Below are positions 19,363-25,280 of a DNA stretch of 33,586 nt, one piece after another. A program made the translations under genes and the position numbers. This DNA comes from Coriobacteriia bacterium (GTDB lineage: Bacteria > Actinomycetota > Coriobacteriia > Anaerosomatales > JAENZW01). Positions within the stretch are counted from its first letter, which is position 1. Every line of letters begins with the position of its first letter. The notes below the pieces were generated by a model that saw only the letters and a list, made by a program, of their open reading frames with translations, was not told the origin of the DNA and did not search any database. The DNA lies in the NCBI GenBank assembly GCA_029858605.1, contig JAOUET010000003.1:1-33586 (forward strand), read 5' to 3'.

Positions 19363-19767
19363 TCAGGAACCCTTGATAGCGGTCAGTCGGAACCGCGAGG
19401 TCGTCGAGATCGCGTCGTCCTCCATCGCGGGAACGCCCCGCGATTCGGCCCGGATCACGATTCGATCATAGCCGGTAGCCGTCAGCGCCTTATCGTCGAG
19501 CAGCGTATGGAGCTTCTCGGCCGATGCCAGCGCGACGGCGACGCCGGACGTGTGAGGATGGTACTGCGTGAACTCGATCGAGAACGCCTCGCGATCGGTC
19601 CCGAACGTCTGCTCGATCCGATGGTCGACGACGCCATATACGGCCAGCGGCAGCGCCGTATCGCCCGGCGCCTCGTTGACGTAGACGCGTCCTCCGAGAC
19701 CTTGGAACCACGAGGTCGACGCGGTATCCGCGATGCCGGCCGCGATGGTGTCGAGTATCGCTTTCAT
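19363..19767 (-). CDS. Tail completion/terminator-like protein
   Basis: A 134-residue protein, ATG 19767 overlapping the previous stop. It begins AILDTIAAGIADTASTSWFQ, then VYVNEAPGDTALPLAVYGVV and IEFTQYHPHTSGVAVALASA, with EKLHTLLDDKALTATGYDR and strand IVIRAESRG. The pattern, a helical start, P-L-A-V-Y-strand, then Q-x-x-x-x-x-x-x-A helix with LDDK, matches DUF3168-type tail completion proteins that cap the tail tube. Order after the HK97 gp10-like gene agrees. Confidence 0.7.
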   Translation of the reverse strand: MKAILDTIAAGIADTASTSWFQGLGGRVYVNEAPGDTALPLAVYGVVDHRIEQTFGTDREAFSIEFTQYHPHTSGVAVALASAEKLHTLLDDKALTATGYDRIVIRAESRGVPAMEDDAISTTSRFRLTAIKGS

Positions 19768-20219
19768 CTGATCGCACCCGTTGCCCGTCGTAGCGCCTGG
19801 CCGATGTATGCCTTCATCACGCGATCGACTCTCGGCCTGATCCTGTCAAGCGCCGGACGCAGATACGGCCGCGGAGCGATGAAGCCGCCTCCGAACTCCA
19901 GTCGCCGAGCGTATCGCAGGTTCGAGCCGAGCCGCCAGCCGAGCCGCATTCCGGCCGCGACCTTTCGGACCGTGCCTGTCTGCCACGACCGGCGGAGCGT
20001 CCCTGTCTGAACGGCCGGAGGCTGTCCCGGAGCGCTGCTCGTATACCGCAGGCCTGGATGCTTCCTGCCCGAGCCGGCATGTGAGAGGTTCTTCTTGACC
20101 TCGATCTGCGCCTCTAGGATGAGCCGCTGCGTTCCTCGAGCCGCGCCATCGATCACGGCCCGTACGAGCGTCTGCGTCGGCAGCGACCATCGAGAACCGC
20201 CAATGGAGCCGCTAGCCAC
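19764..20219 (-). CDS. HK97 gp10-like head-tail/tail component
   Basis: A 151-residue protein from GTG 20219, with GAGGAGG about nine bases upstream and 8 bases overlapping the previous gene. The end carries the typical signature: NLRYARRLEFGGGFIAPRPY followed by LRPALDRIRPRVDRVMKAYI (Y-A-x-x-x-E-F-G-G and RPYLRPALD). The middle has RYTSSAPGQPPAVQTGTLRR, also frequent in this family (S-A-P-G-x-P-P-x-x-x-T-G-L-R). Family members act at the head-tail joint or as minor tail proteins. Confidence 0.85.
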   Translation of the reverse strand: MASGSIGGSRWSLPTQTLVRAVIDGAARGTQRLILEAQIEVKKNLSHAGSGRKHPGLRYTSSAPGQPPAVQTGTLRRSWQTGTVRKVAAGMRLGWRLGSNLRYARRLEFGGGFIAPRPYLRPALDRIRPRVDRVMKAYIGQALRRATGAIR

Positions 20220-20586
20220 GAGGCAGATCCTCCTCGAGCGTCGCGATCAGGTGATACAGGTTGTCGGCCGTCGACCGGTCGTCCGGCACGCGAACCGAGT
20301 CGACGCGATACGTGCGGACCTCGCTCGCGATCGTGACCGTGAGCACGTCGTTCGCCTTCAGATCCTGCGAGCCGTCGCAGTAGAGCGTCGCGCCGAAGCG
20401 GACGTTCTCGCGTCCGTACCGGAGCGACACGCCGCCTCCGCCGATCTGGAGGTAGCCGGTGATCGTCGCCGTCGTCGTGCCTGCCGTGGTCGATTGAGCC
20501 GCGCCGCCGCTCTCGTCGCGAATCCAGACCGGACGCGTCCTGGTCATCGTCCGACCATAGGCCGAGATCAGCGAGCCGATGGTCAT
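20212..20586 (-). CDS. Head-tail stopper-like protein
   Basis: A 124-residue protein between the connector and the gp10-like gene. It begins MTIGSLISAYGRTMTRTRPV and has TTATITGYLQIGGGGVSLRY, GRENVRFGATLYCDGSQDLK, then ANDVLTVTIASEVRTYRVDS and HLIATLEEDLPRG. The central ATLYCDGS-x-D-L-K-x-x-D-x-L strand order is what is seen in small beta-barrel head closure proteins, which are built around a loop that plugs the portal channel. Synteny is the main support. Confidence 0.7.
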   Translation of the reverse strand: MTIGSLISAYGRTMTRTRPVWIRDESGGAAQSTTAGTTTATITGYLQIGGGGVSLRYGRENVRFGATLYCDGSQDLKANDVLTVTIASEVRTYRVDSVRVPDDRSTADNLYHLIATLEEDLPRG

Positions 20587-21437
20587 CGGATGCGTACCCT
20601 TGCTCCGAGCATGCCGCGAATCTGCTGCACGATGCGACCGGTCGCGGCGACGCTGTACGAGTAGTCGCCGAGGCTCTCGCTCGTCACGCCGAGATCCTTC
20701 TTGCGGTCACGGTACAGGCTCGCAGCCGTTTCGAGGCACGCCTGCTCGATGTCGAACGGGACCGTATCGTGACCTCCGTTGTAGGCCACGAGGACCGAGC
20801 GGTATTCGGCAGGGAACTCGGTCGCCCAGTGATCGCTCGGGAACGCGTCCGAGACCATCGAGATGATGCCGGCCTCCTGATCGACGCGAAGGTCCGCGGT
20901 CGTGTCCCAGGCTGCCGAGAGGTAGGCCGTCGTCGTGAGCACGTTCACGCCGGCCCGAGGATGCAACTGGTACGCGGAGAAGTCCTCGATGGCCGACGCC
21001 TCGAAGCCGGTCACGCCGTTGATATGTGTCGCGAGTTCCGCAGTCGTCTCGTGGTTCGTGAACTGGACCTGCTCGGTCGATTCCGAGCCGGTCGAGGTGA
21101 CGCGGAAGAGCCTGATATGACTCGGCGTGACCTCGACCGTCGCGAGGATGTCCGTCGAGCCTGACGCCGCCGACACGCTGAGCGCGTTCTGCGAGCCGAA
21201 CGCGACGTACTTCACGTGGTTGATCGGCCGCACCTTGACGCCGATCTGATCCGTGCCGAGGCTGTCGTGCCACTCGTACAGGTTCCGCGCCTTGATCGGC
21301 CTTCCGAGGATGGCCTCGATCAAGGCCGAAGCACGGTCGATCGAGCGCTCGAGGATCGTCTCGTCTACGCCGGCAGAGATGCCGAGGTACGACTGGAGGT
21401 TCGCGAGCGTGGTCAGTGAGTTCGCGTCGACGGCCAT
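20583..21437 (-). CDS. Head-tail connector (gp6-like) with an inserted beta-rich domain
   Basis: A 284-residue protein; ATG 21437 has GAGG six bases upstream. The N-terminal part (SLTTLANLQSYLGISAGVDE, TILERSIDRASALIEAILGR) and the C-terminal part (SDHWATEFPAEYRSVLVAYN, VPFDIEQACLETAASLYRDR) match the helical gp6-type adaptors that ring the portal. The middle (about 60-200) is beta-rich (SAASGSTDILATVEVTPSHI, then a segment ending TAELATHINGVTGF), which makes the protein well over twice the usual size of about 100 residues. This extra domain may decorate the neck. Confidence 0.78.
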   Translation of the reverse strand: MAVDANSLTTLANLQSYLGISAGVDETILERSIDRASALIEAILGRPIKARNLYEWHDSLGTDQIGVKVRPINHVKYVAFGSQNALSVSAASGSTDILATVEVTPSHIRLFRVTSTGSESTEQVQFTNHETTAELATHINGVTGFEASAIEDFSAYQLHPRAGVNVLTTTAYLSAAWDTTADLRVDQEAGIISMVSDAFPSDHWATEFPAEYRSVLVAYNGGHDTVPFDIEQACLETAASLYRDRKKDLGVTSESLGDYSYSVAATGRIVQQIRGMLGARVRIR

Positions 21438-22541
21438 TCAAGTCCTCGCGTATGCCGGCTTCCCGCTGGTGACGTACTCGTTATGGTACTGGTGTCGCGC
21501 GGCGAACCTCTCGTCCGGCCACGAGATCATGACCTGCATGTGACCGATGCGGACGCGGTTCGCCTGCCAGACCTTGTAGCCGGATCGCTTCCACTGCCGC
21601 CAGAACTGGATATCGTCGTCGACGCGGCCCTCGCCCCAGGTTCCGTCCGGCGCAGGCTGGCCATGGAACCACGGCTTCGGCAGGTTCCGCAGCGCCTCCG
21701 CCCGGATCAGGGTCAGGCCGAAGTGCGCGGTCGCGACCTCGAGCGCCGGCGCGTTGACCTCCTCGGACGTGAGCGATGTACGCGCGTTGCCTTCGGCGTC
21801 CTCGCAGGTGATGAGGACGGTCTGCCGCTCGCGGCCGATCTGCATCGCCGCGACCGCGTCGAGGTTCCGCTCGGTCGCCAGCCGGTACAGAGCGACCACG
21901 TCCTCCTTCTGGAAGATCGTGTCGTAGTCGAGCGTGAGCACCCATTCGCAGGTCGGCTTCTTGATCGCCTCGGCCAGCAGCCGCGACAGGCACTGGCCCC
22001 AGAATGCGCCCGTGTGTTTCGTGATGTTGATCTTGAGCGGGATGAGAGCGCCGATCGCGCAGAACATGTTCTCCGTCCAGGCGAGCCGCGGCATCGATAT
22101 CAGCGCTTCGACGTTCGGTAGCGTGTGTATCGGAGGAACCTTCCGGGCCGCGATACCGATCGTCCACTGGCCTTCTCCGTCCGGCCATGGCTGGCAGTCG
22201 TCGAGACCGGCTTTCCGAAGCGTCTCGATGACCTTCGTCCGGTTCCAGAGCGAGCCGTGCTCGCCGGTCTTGCCGCAGACGATCGGCTCGATCTCGTGGC
22301 TCGTGCCGTTCTTGTACGCGTCGACGGCTCGATCGAAGTCCGGCACGCTGACACGCAACTCCGCTCCCTCGCGGAGTTTCGCTGTCCAGCGCATAACGGC
22401 TTGCGTAGCGGCCTCGCCGACGAACCGCTCCAGACCTTCCCGCACCTCGATCGCGTCGCAGGAGCCGTCCTCGACCGGCAGGTTCCCGGCCTGCTCGATC
22501 GGATACTCGGTGGCCTGCCCTTCTTTCCAGACGCTGAGCAT
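21438..22541 (-). CDS. Methyltransferase-like/glycosyltransferase fusion in the head gene cluster
   Basis: A 367-residue protein. I chose ATG 22541; the frame to 22709 is Arg-rich shadow. Residues 20-75 (NLPVEDGSCDAIEVREGLER, WTAKLREGAELRVSVPDFDR) match the C-terminal half of SAM-dependent methyltransferases (LP...D.SFD.I....LEH, ...L+.GG.L.ISVPD), but the SAM-binding G-x-G loop is missing. Residues about 150-340 look like a family 2 (GT-A) glycosyltransferase: CEWVLTLDYDTIF with a D-x-D at 205-207, and RVDDDIQFWRQWKRSGYKVW with a late H (RIGHMQ). Placed between decoration-like and connector genes, it may modify virion glycans. Confidence 0.75.
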   Translation of the reverse strand: MLSVWKEGQATEYPIEQAGNLPVEDGSCDAIEVREGLERFVGEAATQAVMRWTAKLREGAELRVSVPDFDRAVDAYKNGTSHEIEPIVCGKTGEHGSLWNRTKVIETLRKAGLDDCQPWPDGEGQWTIGIAARKVPPIHTLPNVEALISMPRLAWTENMFCAIGALIPLKINITKHTGAFWGQCLSRLLAEAIKKPTCEWVLTLDYDTIFQKEDVVALYRLATERNLDAVAAMQIGRERQTVLITCEDAEGNARTSLTSEEVNAPALEVATAHFGLTLIRAEALRNLPKPWFHGQPAPDGTWGEGRVDDDIQFWRQWKRSGYKVWQANRVRIGHMQVMISWPDERFAARHQYHNEYVTSGKPAYART

Positions 22542-22563
22542 GTTTCCGCTTCCCTGTAAGAGA

Positions 22564-22596
22564 CACGGCCGAGCGCCAACGTGACGCCCGGCCGTG
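22564..22596 (-). terminator. Hairpin after the decoration-like gene
   Basis: CACGGCCG (22564-22571) pairs with CGGCCGTG (22589-22596), with further GCG/CGC pairing inside. It sits in the 82-base gap between the decoration-like gene and the glycosyltransferase gene. There is no U-run; it probably lowers read-through or protects the upstream messenger. Confidence 0.5.
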
Positions 22597-22623
22597 CCGT
22601 GATCCCGTGCGGTGCGGATCGTA

Positions 22624-23076
22624 TCAGCCGGCCGCGTTGAAGAGGAGCGCGCCGGCAGCGGTCGCGTTGACCGGAGCCTGTCCGGGATTGTCGAGGATGC
22701 AGACTGCATCCATCGTCGGCGTGTTCGACGACGCGCGGAGGCCGAGGCGCAGATAGCGCTTCTTGCCGCGGAGGTCGACGTTCACGACGGCGAATGCGTC
22801 CTGGTTCGTAAGCGCCGTGCTGTTGATCTGCGTCGGAAGGCCCGACGAGATGGTGGTGATGGCAGCGAACGACGTGCTATTCGTGTCGTCGGCGTGCTCG
22901 ATGATGACGTGCGATGGGACGCTCGTCGCGGTCGCCGAGCGAGCGCCGATGATGAAGGTCGCCGAGTCGAAGCCGCGCACGTCGAGCGTGTTGCCGTAGA
23001 CGTTATTCGTGGACGAGCCGACCGTCTGCGGGACGAGAGCGACGCGAGCCTTGATGTTCTGAGCAGGAACGGACAT
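22624..23076 (-). CDS. Head decoration-like or minor capsid protein
   Basis: A 150-residue protein directly after the major capsid gene. ATG 23076 has AAGGATCC upstream. It begins SVPAQNIKARVALVPQTVGS and has DVRGFDSATFIIGARSATAT, PSHVIIEHADDTNSTSFAAI, then QDAFAVVNVDLRGKKRYLRL and GLRASSNT. Beta-rich, compact and low in charge, with a RYLRLGLR strand, it resembles small proteins found at this position that stabilise the capsid surface. Hairpins before and after it suggest separately tuned expression. Confidence 0.7.
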   Translation of the reverse strand: MSVPAQNIKARVALVPQTVGSSTNNVYGNTLDVRGFDSATFIIGARSATATSVPSHVIIEHADDTNSTSFAAITTISSGLPTQINSTALTNQDAFAVVNVDLRGKKRYLRLGLRASSNTPTMDAVCILDNPGQAPVNATAAGALLFNAAG

Positions 23077-23095
23077 GGGTAGAGGATCCTTTCAA

Positions 23096-23124
23096 GGCGG
23101 AGCCGGCCGAAGCCGGACTCCGCC
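23096..23124 (-). terminator. Strong hairpin with a UUCG loop after the major capsid gene
   Basis: On the minus strand GGCGGAG-T-CCGGC encloses TTCG and pairs with GCCGG-CTCCGCC: 12 bp with one bulged T and a C(UUCG)G tetraloop, which is exceptionally stable in RNA. It starts 21 bases after the capsid stop. The decoration-like gene starts 20 bases beyond. No U-run follows, so partial termination or 3' end protection is more likely than full termination. Confidence 0.65.
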
Positions 23125-23144
23125 GAGGGAAGAAGGCTGATGTA

Positions 23145-24527
23145 TCAGAGCTTGAGCGCGACGATCGGACCGGCGTCCGTGGCGTCGCCGAGGTTGGCGC
23201 ACTTGATGTCGAACCGCTCAGTGCCGCGGACGGCGACCTCGTCCTGCTCGAACGCGTTCAGCGCCGAGTCGGAGAAGGCGATCGAGGTCTGACGGCGGTC
23301 GCCGAAGTAAGCGGCCATCGCCAGATCGCCGAAGAGACACTGAATGGTGTCGGCGGTAAAGGTCTTACGCATGACCTGCACGTACTCGACCGGGTATCCG
23401 AGCAGGGTCGGAGTCGCGGTCCCGTCCTTGAGCTCGCGAGCGGTCACGCCGCCCGAGGCGTAGACGAGCCGCTCGAGGCAGGCGTGATAGAACGCCTTCG
23501 AGCAGTAGAACTTGCAGTTCGGCGAGTCGGCGTAGGCCGGCAGTTTGGCGACGAACGCCATGAGATCCGCCATGTCGAAATCCGAATAGGCGCTCGTCAG
23601 AGCCGCATCGCTGATTCCAGCCGCCGACGAGATGCCCTCGATCTCGGGAATGACGCCGACGATTCCGCCGTAGGTCGACGTGCCGTCGCCGTTGAAGCCG
23701 CACTCGTCCTCCTTCAGCGCGAACGCGTACGCGATCTCGTTCGCGATGTCGTCGCCGAGGTTCACGATGGCGTCCTCGTTGAGCTCGTTGCTCGCTGTCG
23801 TGAGGACCATGAACTTCTGCGCGACGAGGTTGACCTGGTCGAACACCTGCTGCGACTCGGTTCCGGCAGCAGCCTCGCCGACCGCGTAGGCGGTGAGCGT
23901 GGTCTTGCGACGCGGCATCCGCCTGGTGTCGCTGGACATCGGGACGTTCTTCGCGTTCCGGCGGAACACGCCGTAGCGCTCGCGGAGCGAGATCAGCGAC
24001 GACTCGAACTCGTCAGGGACGAGGAAGCCGCCGGCGCTGTTCACGCTCTCGGTGTGGCCCTTGGTGACGATGCCGTTCGACTGACACCAGTCGAGGCTCT
24101 TGCGGTGGCCGCGAGCGGCCATGATGAAGCGGCCGAAGCGATAGGCTTCCTCGGCCGACTTGAGGTGACGGGCGCGGCCGTCGATCTTGATCTGGTCGGG
24201 CATGGTGATCCTCGGTGCAGCGGCGGCCTTGACCTCCGCGGCGATGGTCTTCTGGACGGTGTTACGAACGGCCTTCTCGGCGTCCTCGATCGGCATCTCG
24301 TCGGACGGCTTGACGGCGTCCTCCTCGACTTCGACCTCGGCAGCCGTGGCCGGCATGAGCTTGACCTCGTAGGCGATCTGATCCGGCGCGAGAGGGTTGC
24401 CCTCTGCATCGGTCACGAGCACGCCCTCGAGGTAGAGCGCCTTCGCCTGCTCAAAGCCGGCGGCGCCTTTCTGGTCGGCGATCTTCTGGAGATCGGCCTG
24501 GACCTCGGAAACGGACTTGGTCTTCAT
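23145..24527 (-). CDS. Major capsid protein, HK97 fold
   Basis: A 460-residue protein. ATG 24527 begins MKTKSVSEVQADLQKIADQK; the additional upstream codons look like shadow. Residues 1-130 form a helical, acidic delta-like domain (including VEVEEDAVKPSDEMPIEDAE) that is probably removed by the protease. The mature part shows the family marks: SNGIVTKGHTESVNSAGGFL and VPDEFESSLISLRERYGVFR (GG-x-L-VP), VGEAAAGTESQQVFDQVNL, KFMVLTTASNELNEDAIVNL, EIAYAFALKEDECGFNGDGT (A-x-x-ED-x-x-F-x-G-x-G) and RFDIKCANLGDA near the end. The protease gene is directly upstream and the decoration-like gene directly downstream. Confidence 0.92.
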   Translation of the reverse strand: MKTKSVSEVQADLQKIADQKGAAGFEQAKALYLEGVLVTDAEGNPLAPDQIAYEVKLMPATAAEVEVEEDAVKPSDEMPIEDAEKAVRNTVQKTIAAEVKAAAAPRITMPDQIKIDGRARHLKSAEEAYRFGRFIMAARGHRKSLDWCQSNGIVTKGHTESVNSAGGFLVPDEFESSLISLRERYGVFRRNAKNVPMSSDTRRMPRRKTTLTAYAVGEAAAGTESQQVFDQVNLVAQKFMVLTTASNELNEDAIVNLGDDIANEIAYAFALKEDECGFNGDGTSTYGGIVGVIPEIEGISSAAGISDAALTSAYSDFDMADLMAFVAKLPAYADSPNCKFYCSKAFYHACLERLVYASGGVTARELKDGTATPTLLGYPVEYVQVMRKTFTADTIQCLFGDLAMAAYFGDRRQTSIAFSDSALNAFEQDEVAVRGTERFDIKCANLGDATDAGPIVALKL

Positions 24528-24614
24528 GGTGAATCCCGGTTGGTGCGAATGTGACGACTCAGCGCCGCCGCACCGATCCGGCATTCAGCCACTCGTCCGG
24601 GCAAGGCTACGCGA

Positions 24615-25280
24615 TCATAGCACGATGCGACCGCGTGCCTTCGCGATCTCCTCGCGAGCGATCCTCGTGGCGATCTCGCGTCCGATCGCCGGCACGCTTA
24701 CCGCGATTGAGAACTTCCTGACAGGCGGTCGCTCGATCTTCGCCGGAACGTCGACGCGACCGAAGCGCTCAACAGCGGTTCGCGTCACGTAGCCCTTCTG
24801 GACCGCCGTGATGAGCGCGTCCTGATTCGCCGGCACGCTCACGACCGAGACCTCGAGCAGCTTCCACTTGGAGTAGACGCGTCGCACGTCCGGCCCGTAC
24901 TTGTCAACGTCGCCCTTCGTCGCGAGCCGCTCGCCGCCGTCCATCGGCACAAAGCCGATCGAGACGCCGCGGAGCACCTTCGCCTGTACCAGGCCGCGGA
25001 CGTAGTCGGGGAACCAGTCGCCGTCGAAGTCGTCCGGTCGCTTGGCGAACTCGAAGTCGGCGACGATCTCGCGATCGGCGCGCTTGAGCGTGACGGCCCG
25101 TCCGACAGGCTGCGACGTGTCGTGATTCCAGAGGAGGACCGGGTTCCGCTCGTAGTCCTTCGCGTTCATGCCGGCCGGAACCATCACCTCGCCGTCGCGG
25201 TCTACGCTGTCGGTGGAGATGGTCGCCTTGAACATGCCTCCGACGATCTCGCCTTCGGCCTTGAAGTCTTTACGGTTCAT
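24615..25280 (-). CDS. HK97-family prohead protease
   Basis: A 221-residue protein from ATG 25280, overlapping the portal-MuF stop (ATGA). The catalytic triad residues can be placed: His in LLWNHDTSQPVGRA (about 53), Ser in LRGVSIGFVP (about 107) and Glu in KWKLLEVSVVSVPANQDAL (about 143). FKATISTDSVDRDGEVMVPA at the start is also typical. The enzyme cleaves the capsid delta domain and itself during head maturation. The C-terminal 60 residues are basic and helical. Confidence 0.92.
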   Translation of the reverse strand: MNRKDFKAEGEIVGGMFKATISTDSVDRDGEVMVPAGMNAKDYERNPVLLWNHDTSQPVGRAVTLKRADREIVADFEFAKRPDDFDGDWFPDYVRGLVQAKVLRGVSIGFVPMDGGERLATKGDVDKYGPDVRRVYSKWKLLEVSVVSVPANQDALITAVQKGYVTRTAVERFGRVDVPAKIERPPVRKFSIAVSVPAIGREIATRIAREEIAKARGRIVL

